DNA from: Lachnospiraceae bacterium
GTDB lineage: Bacteria; Bacillota_A; Clostridia; Lachnospirales; Lachnospiraceae
Direction of reading: 5' to 3'
NCBI GenBank assembly: GCA_900764695.1
Contig: CAAFOY010000081.1
Coordinates: 14,257 to 78,256 of the forward strand
DNA: 64,000 nt
In this document: piece by piece, positions 36,813 through 45,439 of the stretch
Layout: every line of letters begins with the position of its first letter
How positions within the stretch are numbered: the stretch's first letter is position 1
The notes under the pieces: model-generated
What the model was told of the DNA's origin: nothing
Database searches by the model: none
The model's input: the letters and a program-made list of their open reading frames with translations, nothing else
Made by a program: the position numbers and the translations under genes

Positions 36813-36901
36813 AAATAGTGATGTAAATGAATGATGATAATTTACAAATGCACATAATTAATTCTTTTGGAAAAATGAAAAAAAGGAAAGAGGTACAAAA
36901 A

Positions 36902-38071
36902 ATGGATAAAAAAGGAACATCAGTATTTAGTAATAGTTTAATTTGGTTTGGAGCAGGTGTATCAATTGCAGAAATTGTAACAGGTACATATCTTGCTTCA
37001 CTTGGAATGGAAAAAGGCATTCTTGCGATTATTATCGGACACTTAATTGGCTGCTCACTTTTATTCCTTGCAGGAGTAATCGGCGCAAAGACAAAGAAAA
37101 GTGCAATGGAAACAGTAAAGATAAGTTTCGGTCAGAAAGGAAGTATTCTGTTTTCAGTATTAAATGTTATTCAATTGGCAGGATGGACAGCCATTATGAT
37201 TTATGACGGCGCACTTTCAGCCAACGGAATTTTTAATACAGGAAACTGGGTGTGGTGCATTGTAATCGGTGTACTTATTATTATTTGGATTTTTATTGGA
37301 ATAAAAAACATCGAAAAAGTAAATGTTGTTGCAATGACAGCTTTATTTATTCTAACAATTATTTTGTGTAAAGTTGTTTTCTTTGACAACGGTGTGGCAA
37401 CAAGTATTCCTGATGATGGATTAACGTTTGGTGCGGCAGTAGAACTTGCAGTAGCAATGCCACTTTCCTGGCTTCCATTAATCAGTGATTACACAAGAGA
37501 AGCAGAAAAGCCAATTAAGGCAACAGCAGCAAGTGCAATTGTTTACGGTATCGTAAGCTGTTGGATGTACATTATTGGAATGGGTGCAGCTATTTTTGCA
37601 CAGAATGCAGGAATCGACCAGATAATGTTAAAGGCAGGTCTTGGAATAGCAGGACTTCTTATAATTGTTTTTTCAACAGTTACAACAACATATTTGGATG
37701 CATATTCAGCAGGTGTTTCAAGTGAAACAATCTTTAGCAAAATTAACGGAAAGTATATGGCGATTGCAGTAACAATCGTTGGTACAATAGCAGCAATTAT
37801 TTACCCAATGGACGATATTACTGATTTTCTTTATTTAATAGGTTCAGTATTTGCACCTATGATTGCAATTCAAATTGCAGACTTCTTCATTATCAAAAAC
37901 AATAGCGAAGATAAAAACGTTGAAATTACAAATATTATAATTTGGGTTATTGGATTTATTCTATACAGATATCTTATGACAGTTGATATAATTGTTGGAA
38001 ATACATTGCCTGATATGGCAGTTACTGTTATTATATGTATTATAGTCAGTAAATTTAAAAAGGCTAAATAA
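36902..38071 (+). CDS. cytX: CytX-type NCS1 permease, probable HMP transporter
   Basis: A 389-residue protein with about 12 membrane helices of the nucleobase-cation-symport-1 family; it begins SVFSNSLIWFGAGVSIAEI and has WLPLISDYTREAEKP in the middle, as in CytX. ATG 36902 follows GGAAAGAGG; the frame reaches up to 36827 but that start lacks a site. CytX genes are known to sit beside thi genes and import hydroxymethylpyrimidine, which ThiD then phosphorylates. Confidence 0.9.
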   Translation: MDKKGTSVFSNSLIWFGAGVSIAEIVTGTYLASLGMEKGILAIIIGHLIGCSLLFLAGVIGAKTKKSAMETVKISFGQKGSILFSVLNVIQLAGWTAIMIYDGALSANGIFNTGNWVWCIVIGVLIIIWIFIGIKNIEKVNVVAMTALFILTIILCKVVFFDNGVATSIPDDGLTFGAAVELAVAMPLSWLPLISDYTREAEKPIKATAASAIVYGIVSCWMYIIGMGAAIFAQNAGIDQIMLKAGLGIAGLLIIVFSTVTTTYLDAYSAGVSSETIFSKINGKYMAIAVTIVGTIAAIIYPMDDITDFLYLIGSVFAPMIAIQIADFFIIKNNSEDKNVEITNIIIWVIGFILYRYLMTVDIIVGNTLPDMAVTVIICIIVSKFKKAK

Positions 38072-38075
38072 GTAG

Positions 38076-38118
38076 CGCAGATTATTTTGACTTAAAGAAC
38101 AATCATATATAATCTGTG
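38076..38118. promoter_or_regulatory. Dyad between cytX and the PP2C gene
   Basis: CGCAGATTAT (38076-38085) is complementary to ATAATCTGTG (38109-38118). The stem could end the cytX message; it also overlaps a possible TTGACT (38087) and TATAAT (38108) promoter with a short 15-base spacer for the next gene. Confidence 0.4.
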
Positions 38119-38141
38119 CCAAATGGGAAATGGAGAAATGT

Positions 38142-39827
38142 ATGATTAATTATGGATTTTCAATAAAAGGAAAGTCCCACAGTACCAGAAATATGGCCTG
38201 TCAGGACGCTAATAAAGTAATACAACTTAATAATGGATGCTCAGTAGGTTTAGTAGCTGACGGTGTAGGAAGTGCAAAATCTTCCGATATAGGAGCAAAG
38301 ATTGCAGTAGAAAAAGCAGGAGAATATTGTAGTGAAAATATTAATTCCGGTATGAATTTAGACCAACAATTGCAGGTATTAAAGGATTCTTTTTCTTATG
38401 CATTAAATAGCATTAACCAGTATGCAATAGAGAACAATGCACAGATTGAAGATTTCGATACAACTCTTAGCGGAGCGATTTATGATGGACAAAGCATTGC
38501 TTATGGACACGCCGGGGATGGTGGCATAGTTGTAAAAAAGAATGACGGAACTATGGATATCATAACTGAACAGCAACAGGGTGAGAACAAGCAGTATGTT
38601 AAGCCATTGAGAGCGGGAGAAGGCAGTTGGAGCTTTGGAAAGTTAGACAACAACATTGCTTCAGTTATGCTTGTTACAGATGGTATTCTTAATGAACTTA
38701 TTTCACCATTTTTGTTAAATGCCACAGACAGTGTTGCAAAAGCAACAGGTCAGAAGAAAGTTTACAATTCAGCAGCAGAATTTCTTATGAATCCTGACTG
38801 TGTTATGAATAATAAGTCATTTAACAATCCTAAGAACATTCTTGAAAGTTTCTTAGACGGAGATATGGAAAGAAATGTTTTTTCTAATTGCTTGAAGAAT
38901 GGATATAGTAAGTTTTTTGACGAAAATCTTACAAAAAGATTGTGCGACGGAATGGCTAAGTATAGCTATCCTGTTTGGGCAATAGACCAGATTACAGACG
39001 ACAAAACTGTTGTATGTATGATGAATGAACAGGCAAAGGTTTCATGTCAGCCACCTGCATTTTACAGCGAACCGGATTGGCAGGGATTAAAAACCACATA
39101 TGAGAAAATGGTTCATCCCGAAAAAATTGTTAATGAAAAGCCTAAGAAAGATTTGGAAAGTACACAGCAGATTAATACAGACAACAATGCCAAAAAGCAA
39201 AGTCAGAACAAACCTAAGTCAGAAGACAATGCTAAGAAGCAGTCTGACAATAATAAAAACAAAACAAAAAAGACAAAGAAAACTAAGACTAAAAAGACCA
39301 GAGGCAGAAGCAAAAAGTCAAGAGGAGGCATAAGCACTCCAAGCTTAGGTCGCAGGGAGAGAAGAGGAAGAAGAGGCAGACGTCAGAGAAAGCAACATCA
39401 TTTCTTCACTAACCTGTTATTATTCTTAATTCTTATTTGTATGGCTGCAGCAGTTGCAGTGGGAGGTTTGTTTGTATATAAACGTTATTATCAGAATAGA
39501 AATAATAATGAGAGCCAGACTGAAAGTGTAAATAAGAATAGCAAGTCAGATACAAACAGTGGAGATTCAAACGGAAGCGATGATGTAGGTTCTGATAATG
39601 GTTCAGATAGTTCAACTGGAAGTGATTCAGGAAGTTCAGATGACAGTTACAGTGGAAGTTCAGAAAAGTCAGATAGCGATTCTAGTGGAAGTTCTGATTC
39701 AGGAAGTTCAAGCTCAGATTCAGATGGCTCAGATTCATCTAATAACGGAAGTAGTAGCGATTCATCAGATTCAGGTGACAGTTCATCAAGCGATGGCACT
39801 GATTCACAGGCAGTTGATGGAGAATAA
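38142..39827 (+). CDS. Membrane-tethered PP2C-type phosphatase with Ser/Asp-rich outer tail
   Basis: ATG 38142 has GGAG 6 bases upstream; ATG 38130 is in frame but poorly placed. In the 561-residue product, residues 1-285 form a PP2C-like metal-dependent phosphatase: CQDAN (20-24), LVADGVGSAKSSD (37-49), YGHAGDGG near 121, VTDGI near 180 and ITDDKTV near 283. A Lys/Gln/Asn-rich linker leads to a very basic stretch (RRERRGRRGRRQRKQHH, about 405-421), one membrane helix (about 424-445) and about 110 residues of Ser/Asp/Gly repeats. The positive-inside rule puts the phosphatase in the cytoplasm and the SD tail outside. No partner kinase lies in the window. Confidence 0.85.
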   Translation: MINYGFSIKGKSHSTRNMACQDANKVIQLNNGCSVGLVADGVGSAKSSDIGAKIAVEKAGEYCSENINSGMNLDQQLQVLKDSFSYALNSINQYAIENNAQIEDFDTTLSGAIYDGQSIAYGHAGDGGIVVKKNDGTMDIITEQQQGENKQYVKPLRAGEGSWSFGKLDNNIASVMLVTDGILNELISPFLLNATDSVAKATGQKKVYNSAAEFLMNPDCVMNNKSFNNPKNILESFLDGDMERNVFSNCLKNGYSKFFDENLTKRLCDGMAKYSYPVWAIDQITDDKTVVCMMNEQAKVSCQPPAFYSEPDWQGLKTTYEKMVHPEKIVNEKPKKDLESTQQINTDNNAKKQSQNKPKSEDNAKKQSDNNKNKTKKTKKTKTKKTRGRSKKSRGGISTPSLGRRERRGRRGRRQRKQHHFFTNLLLFLILICMAAAVAVGGLFVYKRYYQNRNNNESQTESVNKNSKSDTNSGDSNGSDDVGSDNGSDSSTGSDSGSSDDSYSGSSEKSDSDSSGSSDSGSSSSDSDGSDSSNNGSSSDSSDSGDSSSSDGTDSQAVDGE

Positions 39828-39851
39828 TATCCTACAAAAATAATATAAAAT

Positions 39852-39932
39852 AAAAAGGTTTCTTGAAAAATGCTCACAATGATGTATAATATTGTGGTAT
39901 GCGTAGGCATTTTTTTAGAAGCCTTTTTCTTT
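39852..39932 (+). terminator. Long-stem terminator after the PP2C gene
   Basis: AAAAAGGTTTCTTGAAAAATGC (39852-39873; first 20 bases pair best) is complementary to the segment ending GAAGCCTTTTT near 39928, followed by CTTTT. The loop holds a second small hairpin (CACAAT...ATTGTG). Confidence 0.8.
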
Positions 39933-39968
39933 TAATAACAAAATACCTACAGATTCAGGGGTACTAAG

Positions 39969-41387
39969 TTGAATATTAAAGATTTATTAAAAAGTAAAAA
40001 GTTTAAAAATATACTGATAACAATAGTAGAAATTCTTGTTGTGGCAGGAATAATATTTGCAGCGTTAATGTATATGCAAAGCAAGATTAACAAAGATGCA
40101 GATAAGACCAGCGGTGTTGGAAACACTATCGCCACAGATGAAGAAGAGGAAACAGTACAGAAACAGTCAGATGAATTTTATTTGCAGATTAATATGGCAA
40201 AGAATGTTATGGTAGTCTACAGATATGATGCTGACAAGAAGAACAAGACAGCCTATAAGATTTTTCCATGCACATTGGGAGAGAATGTTAAAAAGGGCAA
40301 ATACAAAACTGAAAAGAGCTATTCATGGGTTAAAAACAATGGATGGCACAGGTACAATACTTTATATACTTATTCAGCATGGATTCAGTCAGCAGAATAT
40401 AGCGACAGATATCCTGATACTTTAGTTAAGAAGTCTTATAATTCAGTAGGTAAGAATAAGAAAGTTGACAAGTCAATTATTTTGTATGCATCAGATGCAG
40501 CTTGGATTTACAATAACTGTAAGGACAAGACAGTGCTTGAAATAGTGAAAGGTTCAAAGAAAGACCAACTTCCACTACAGGTTGGAAAAAAGACTGAAAC
40601 AAACAAGTATTGTGGATGGGATCCTACAGATCCTGATAAAAGCAATCCATACTTGAAGAAGGCTAATGGCGCAATAGCAACAGGATACACACCTGTTAAT
40701 GTTGAAAAAGGTGAAAAGATAGATTATTTTAGTAACCTGTTAGCATTAGATGAAACAGGAAAGAATATTACAGGAAAGCTTAAGTATAATAAGATTGATT
40801 CTTCCAAAACAGGAACATCTAAAGTGACATATACTTACAAGCTTAAATCAGGTAAGAAGATAACAGCTTCATTATCATACAAGGTAGTTGATACAACAAA
40901 GCCTAAGGTTACATGTTCTAAGACTCAGTTTACTTATGAAGTAAAAAGCAAAGACCAAAAGGATATGAACAAGGAATCTAACGCTAAGGATATTAAAGAA
41001 ATGGTTAGAAAGTATGTATCCTGTAATGAAAGTGACGTAACAATCACAATAACAACAGTTGATCCATTGGAATTAAAGGAAGGCAACTTTCCGGTTTCAA
41101 TTAAGGCACAGGACAAGTCAGGAAATGTTGGTTCCTGTCAGGTTATGTGTGAAATAAAAATAAAAGAATCTAAGGGTAATAAGAAATTTGAACCGTCCAA
41201 GGCTCAAAAGAAAAAGCTTAAATTACCGAAGGAAACTTCAAAACCTAAAGAGTCTGAGAAAAAAACAAAAGAAGAGCAGACTAAGGAAAAAACAACAAAG
41301 AAGGTAAGCGAAACAAAGAAGAATGTTAAGCAGACCGAAACAACTAAGTCTTCTAATGAGAACACAACAACTATAGCTAAAGATTAA
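39969..41387 (+). CDS. Membrane-anchored YkuD-like (L,D-transpeptidase-like) protein, apparently inactive, with Lys-rich tail
   Basis: TTG 39969 follows CAGGGGTACTAAG. One membrane helix (15-36) exposes the rest outside. Residues about 68-195 follow the YkuD pattern (FYLQINMAKNVMVVYRYD, CTLGEN, KGKYKTEKSYSW, then SDAAWIYNNCKDKTVLEIV), but where active enzymes have the catalytic SxGC(I/V)R the sequence reads VDKSIILYASDAAWIYNN, so the nucleophile Cys seems absent. Two Ig-like segments (about 225-390) and a Lys/Glu/Thr-rich tail (390-472) follow. Probable wall-binding or scaffolding protein; it sits beside the SD-tailed phosphatase. Confidence 0.7.
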   Translation: MNIKDLLKSKKFKNILITIVEILVVAGIIFAALMYMQSKINKDADKTSGVGNTIATDEEEETVQKQSDEFYLQINMAKNVMVVYRYDADKKNKTAYKIFPCTLGENVKKGKYKTEKSYSWVKNNGWHRYNTLYTYSAWIQSAEYSDRYPDTLVKKSYNSVGKNKKVDKSIILYASDAAWIYNNCKDKTVLEIVKGSKKDQLPLQVGKKTETNKYCGWDPTDPDKSNPYLKKANGAIATGYTPVNVEKGEKIDYFSNLLALDETGKNITGKLKYNKIDSSKTGTSKVTYTYKLKSGKKITASLSYKVVDTTKPKVTCSKTQFTYEVKSKDQKDMNKESNAKDIKEMVRKYVSCNESDVTITITTVDPLELKEGNFPVSIKAQDKSGNVGSCQVMCEIKIKESKGNKKFEPSKAQKKKLKLPKETSKPKESEKKTKEEQTKEKTTKKVSETKKNVKQTETTKSSNENTTTIAKD

Positions 41388-41420
41388 ATTTTTATACATA
41401 TTTTTAGGAGGAAATAAATT

Positions 41421-43835
41421 ATGGCAACACCTTATAATCATAAGGAAATTGAAAAAAAGTGGCGTCACAATTGGGATGTAACCCCTATTAATAAAGACAC
41501 TACAAAACCAAAATATTATTGTCTTGATATGTTCCCTTATCCATCAGGATCAGGACTTCATGTAGGACATTGGAGAGGATATGTTATTAGTGATGTATGG
41601 AGCAGATATAAAATGCTTCATGGTTATCATATTATTCATCCTATGGGATGGGATGCTTTTGGTCTCCCGGCAGAAAATTATGCTATTAAGATGAAGACAC
41701 ATCCGGCTATTTCAACAGCAGCTAATATTGCAAATATTAAGAGACAGATTAATGAAATCGCATCTCTTTATGACTGGGATATGGAAGTTAACACAACAGA
41801 TCCTAAGTTCTATAAATGGACTCAGTGGATTTTTGTTCAGATGTTTAAGAAAGGACTTGCTTACGAGAAGGAAATGCCAATTAACTGGTGTCCATCATGT
41901 AAGACAGGTCTTGCGAATGAAGAAGTTGTTAACGGATGTTGTGAAAGATGTGGAGCAGAAGTTACAAAGAAGAACCTTAAGCAGTGGATGTTAAAAATCA
42001 CAGCTTATGCTGACAGACTTCTTGCAGATTTAGACAAGCTTGACTGGCCTGAAAAAGTTAAAAAAATGCAGGCAGACTGGATTGGAAAATCATATGGTGC
42101 AGAGGTTGACTTTAAATTAGAAAACTCAGAAGAAAAGATTACAGTATATACAACAAGACCTGATACACTTTACGGTGCAACATTTATGGTACTTGCTCCT
42201 GAACATGCTATGGCAAAATCTCTTGCAACAGATGAGACAAGAGCAGATGTTGAAGCATACATTCAGATGGCAGCTAATAAGTCATCTGTAGACAGACTTC
42301 AGGGAAAAGAAAAAACAGGTGTATTTACAGGAAGTTATGCAATTAACCCATTAAACGGTGCAAAGGTTCCAATCTGGCTTTCAGATTATGTACTTGCTGA
42401 TTATGGTACAGGTGCAATTATGTGTGTTCCTGCACATGATGACAGAGACTTTGCTTTTGCAACTAAGTTTAACATTCCAATTATTCAGGTTATTGCAAAA
42501 GATGGTAAAGAAATCGAAAATATGACAGAAGCTTACACAGAAGCTGTAGGTACTATGATTAACTCAGGTGAGTGGAATGGTATGGAATCTTCTGTTCTTA
42601 AAAAAGAAGCTCCTCACATTATTGAAGAAAAAGGATTCGGTAGAGCTACAGTTAACTATAAATTACGTGACTGGGTATTCTCAAGACAGAGATATTGGGG
42701 TGAACCTATTCCAATCGTACATTGTCCTGAATGTGGAGCAGTTCCGGTTCCTGAAGATCAGTTGCCATTATTATTACCTGACGTAGAATCATATGAACCA
42801 ACAGGTACAGGTGAATCACCACTTGCAGCAATTGATGAATGGGTTAACACAACTTGTCCTTGCTGCGGAAAACCTGCAAAGCGTGAAACAAATACAATGC
42901 CACAGTGGGCAGGATCATCATGGTATTTCTTAAGATATATTGATAATAAGAATGACAAAGAACTTGTTTCAAGAGAAAAAGCTGACAAGTATCTTCCTGT
43001 AGATATGTATATTGGTGGTGTAGAACATGCAGTTCTTCATTTACTTTATTCAAGATTCTATACTAAATTCTTACATGATATCGGAGTAGTTGATTTTGAC
43101 GAACCATTTAAGAAATTATTTAACCAAGGTATGATCACAGGTAAGAATGGTATTAAGATGAGTAAATCAAAGGGTAACGTTGTATCACCTGATGATTTGG
43201 TAAGAGATTACGGATGTGACTCATTAAGACTTTATGAAATGTTCGTAGGACCACCTGAACTTGATTCAGAATGGGATGAAAGAGGAATTGATGGTGTATA
43301 TAGATTTATCACAAGATTCTGGAAGTTAGCAGTAGATAGCATTGAAGCTAATGTTGAGCCAACTAAGGAAATGATAAAACTTCGTCACCAGATGGTTCAT
43401 ACAATTACAAGACGTCTTGAAGACTTTAGTTTAAATACAGTAGTTTCAGGTTTTATGGAATTTAATAACAAGTTTATTGAATTAGCAAAGAAAGAAGGCG
43501 GAATTGACAAAGAAACAATTCAGACTTTCGTTACATTGTTAGCACCATTTGCACCACATATCGGTGAAGAATTATGGAAAAGACTTGGAAACACAGGTAG
43601 CGTATTTGAAAACAACAAGTGGCCTGAAGCTGACGAAGAACTTATGAAGGATGATGAAATCCAGGTTCCTGTTCAGATTAACGGTAAGACAAAAGTTGTA
43701 ATCAGTGTACCTGCTGACATCTCAAAGGATGACGCTATTGCTCAGGGTAAAGAAGCATTAGGCGACAAGTTAACAGGAAACATTATTAAGGAAATTTATG
43801 TTCCAGGAAGAATTATAAATATAGTTGCTAAATAA
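41421..43835 (+). CDS. leuS: Leucyl-tRNA synthetase
   Basis: A class I synthetase of 804 residues: the HIGH-like HVGHWRGY (about 49-56), zinc-type Cys pairs in CPSCKTGLANEEV..CERCG and CPECGAVP..CPCCGKP, the CP1 editing domain with TTRPDTLYGATF, the GSSWYFLRY block and the KMSKS motif MSKSKGN near 577. AGGAGG lies 7 bases before ATG 41421. No T-box is visible upstream, unlike many Firmicutes leuS genes; the 33-bp gap to the YkuD-like gene leaves no room for one. Confidence 0.98.
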   Translation: MATPYNHKEIEKKWRHNWDVTPINKDTTKPKYYCLDMFPYPSGSGLHVGHWRGYVISDVWSRYKMLHGYHIIHPMGWDAFGLPAENYAIKMKTHPAISTAANIANIKRQINEIASLYDWDMEVNTTDPKFYKWTQWIFVQMFKKGLAYEKEMPINWCPSCKTGLANEEVVNGCCERCGAEVTKKNLKQWMLKITAYADRLLADLDKLDWPEKVKKMQADWIGKSYGAEVDFKLENSEEKITVYTTRPDTLYGATFMVLAPEHAMAKSLATDETRADVEAYIQMAANKSSVDRLQGKEKTGVFTGSYAINPLNGAKVPIWLSDYVLADYGTGAIMCVPAHDDRDFAFATKFNIPIIQVIAKDGKEIENMTEAYTEAVGTMINSGEWNGMESSVLKKEAPHIIEEKGFGRATVNYKLRDWVFSRQRYWGEPIPIVHCPECGAVPVPEDQLPLLLPDVESYEPTGTGESPLAAIDEWVNTTCPCCGKPAKRETNTMPQWAGSSWYFLRYIDNKNDKELVSREKADKYLPVDMYIGGVEHAVLHLLYSRFYTKFLHDIGVVDFDEPFKKLFNQGMITGKNGIKMSKSKGNVVSPDDLVRDYGCDSLRLYEMFVGPPELDSEWDERGIDGVYRFITRFWKLAVDSIEANVEPTKEMIKLRHQMVHTITRRLEDFSLNTVVSGFMEFNNKFIELAKKEGGIDKETIQTFVTLLAPFAPHIGEELWKRLGNTGSVFENNKWPEADEELMKDDEIQVPVQINGKTKVVISVPADISKDDAIAQGKEALGDKLTGNIIKEIYVPGRIINIVAK

Positions 43836-43850
43836 TTAAGTATTTAGTTG

Positions 43851-43898
43851 AAAAGCTGTTGTTAGGTTGTGATGACCTGATGGCAGCTTTTATCTTTA
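43851..43898 (+). terminator. Terminator of leuS
   Basis: AAAAGCTG (43851-43858) pairs with CAGCTTTT (43884-43891), with inner pairing TTAGGT/ACCTGA, then ATCTTTAT. Confidence 0.8.
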
Positions 43899-44042
43899 TA
43901 GACAAGAAATACCAAGTGTGATAAAATCTTGAAAAAGATAACACTAAGGGTGCGGCAATTTAAATATCAAATTGGCTAGGCAAAATTATGTGAGCGTTGG
44001 TATTATAGTGAAGAGAGAAAATATAATATGGAGTAAGAGGTT

Positions 44043-44192
44043 ATGGAATTACAGGACAAAAAATATAGAATTTTAGATATTTTCTTTAGACTGCTTAAAG
44101 GTGAGTTTGTGTCTAGTAAGGAATTGCTGGTGCTTATAGAAATTTTAATAGCAAGCCGCTCTTTGCCGAAAGACAGTATGGAAGAAATATGA
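44043..44192 (+). pseudogene. Truncated HTH regulator remnant (WYL/DeoR-like start)
   Basis: 49 codons begin KKYRILDIFFRLLKGEFVSSKEL, very like the first helix-turn-helix of WYL-type DeoR regulators, then lose the pattern (LIEILIASRSLPKDSMEEI) and stop. Probable decay product; the 43900-44040 leader has no gene. Confidence 0.5.
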
Positions 44193-44204
44193 TTACAGTG
44201 TACA

Positions 44205-44252
44205 AAGTCATTCATCCACTTGTGATGAAACAAAAGAGGATGAGTGACTTTG
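44205..44252 (-). terminator. Hairpin ending the minus-strand pair
   Basis: AAGTCATTCATCC (from about 44207) is complementary to GGATGAGTGACTTT (ending about 44251); it lies just after the stop of the 44262 gene on the minus strand. There is no long T-run, so strength is uncertain. Confidence 0.55.
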
Positions 44253-44261
44253 GGACACACA

Positions 44262-44555
44262 TCAATTCATTTTCTTTCGTTTCCCAAGCATGCTTACCAT
44301 TCTTTTTATGGTATCAATTCTTTTGATTTCCTCAGGAGACATATCAGCTTTTAGAACTTCAAGTATGGCATCTGTTTCTTTGTCGGTGAAGTTTATGCCA
44401 TTTTTGGATGCCTGATTTGTTTCTTTAATAAAATATGTAAGCATTTGCTTCGCATCCATATCTCCTGCACCATTTAATATTTTAGTTAGAACTTCCATTT
44501 TTTCAGTAGAAATATCTGAAAGTACAGGATTTTCCATCCATTTGTTATTAATCAT
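44262..44555 (-). CDS. Small helical protein of unknown function
   Basis: 97 residues, predicted mostly alpha-helical and without signal or membrane segment; ends KRMVSMLGKRKKMN. An AAGGAGG site lies 6 bases before its ATG (44555). It is separated by 14 bp from the gene before it, so the two are probably co-transcribed. Not recognised; similar paired small proteins may be lineage-specific to Lachnospiraceae (inference). Confidence 0.75.
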   Translation of the reverse strand: MINNKWMENPVLSDISTEKMEVLTKILNGAGDMDAKQMLTYFIKETNQASKNGINFTDKETDAILEVLKADMSPEEIKRIDTIKRMVSMLGKRKKMN

Positions 44556-44569
44556 AGAACCTCCTTAAA

Positions 44570-44926
44570 TCACATACCAAACATATCCATGTATCCGCTT
44601 AAAATATCCTGCTTTGCCCCGTCATCCATATTCATCATTTCCATAACAGTCGTTAAAGTTTCAAGAGTTTCCTTGTCCCCGTCATTTAAAAATTCCTTAA
44701 TATCTTCAAGCATACTTTCAAGCCCTTTATGATTGTCATTCATAGCTGCAATGGAAACATTTTGGTTAACACGAAATGTATTTTCTAGCTCTATAAACTT
44801 GATATAAACCCCGAGAACAGTTGCAAGATTATTATCAATATAAGGGATTATGGCTTTTACTAACTGCATAGTCTGATTAGTTACCATGGAATCGAATTTT
44901 GTTTGCATAAAACGGTTGTTTTCCAT
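44570..44926 (-). CDS. Small helical, Met-rich protein of unknown function
   Basis: 118 residues, helical throughout, acidic and rich in Met/Asn; C-terminus MEMMNMDDGAKQDIL. It resembles its downstream neighbour in style (both refer to helices of about 25 residues and both end near a hydrophobic-Met segment), so they may bind each other. GGGGGG-type ribosome site (CCCCCC on the plus strand near 44940) lies 12 bases before the ATG. Function unknown. Confidence 0.75.
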   Translation of the reverse strand: MENNRFMQTKFDSMVTNQTMQLVKAIIPYIDNNLATVLGVYIKFIELENTFRVNQNVSIAAMNDNHKGLESMLEDIKEFLNDGDKETLETLTTVMEMMNMDDGAKQDILSGYMDMFGM

Positions 44927-45129
44927 ATAACCATAATCCCCCCGGATAATATTGTGTTGTCTGTTTTATTAAGTTTATGCTGCAAAAACAAATAAAATAC
45001 TAAATTAAAAATATGCGCACATAATACTTGTAAGTAAAACAAACAGGTTTGTGTCTTCTATATTATTGTATAAAAGAGCGTTTTTGGTCAGACATAGAAA
45101 GTCGTATTGGTAAAAGTCGTCTGCATCAA

Positions 45130-45366
45130 CTAGCAGCCGCAACCACAGCCGTTTCCGTTACCAAAGAATGAACCACAACCACCACAGCAGCTGAGAAGTA
45201 AAATAATCCAGATAATGTTAGAGCAGTCGTTACCGCCACAACCACAGCCTGAACCGTTGCCATAACCTCCACAACACAAAAGTATAAGAATAAGGAACAA
45301 ACAGTTATTATTACCGTTGTCTCCACCACAACTGCATCCACAGTTTGTTGCTGCTAAATCACTCAT
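45130..45366 (-). CDS. Cys/Gly-rich small protein, chorion class high-cysteine HCB-like
   Basis: 78 residues with 16 or more Cys and about 20 Gly: NCGCSCGG at the start, two hydrophobic blocks (LFLILILL and IIWIILLL) each followed by CCGG, and GNGCGCGC at the end. AGGAG lies 7 bases before the ATG at 45366. Proteins annotated as chorion class high-cysteine HCB protein 13 in Clostridia look like this; their role is not established. It could be a spore or envelope structural protein or a metal-binding protein. It is divergent from the subtilase gene. Confidence 0.8.
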   Translation of the reverse strand: MSDLAATNCGCSCGGDNGNNNCLFLILILLCCGGYGNGSGCGCGGNDCSNIIWIILLLSCCGGCGSFFGNGNGCGCGC

Positions 45367-45402
45367 TTTGAATCTCCTAATTTTTGTTTACACTAAAGTA
45401 TA

Positions 45403-45427
45403 TGTAACCTGACCTGTTCCGGTTACA
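45403..45427. promoter_or_regulatory. Dyad in the divergent Cys-rich/subtilase promoter region
   Basis: TGTAACC (45403-45409) and GGTTACA (45421-45427) form a perfect 7-bp inverted repeat with an 11-base centre, between the starts of the two divergent genes. A shared operator is possible. Confidence 0.4.
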
Positions 45428-45439
45428 AAAAAATAAAAA

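Noticed and set aside
39433..39910. Alternative frames across the Ser/Asp-rich tail
   Set aside because: Low-complexity TCA/GAT repeats open every frame; only the PP2C frame has a start and domains.
44003..44260. 85-codon minus-strand ORF
   Set aside because: It overlaps the terminator hairpin of the 44262 gene and the WYL-like remnant on the other strand; no ribosome site.
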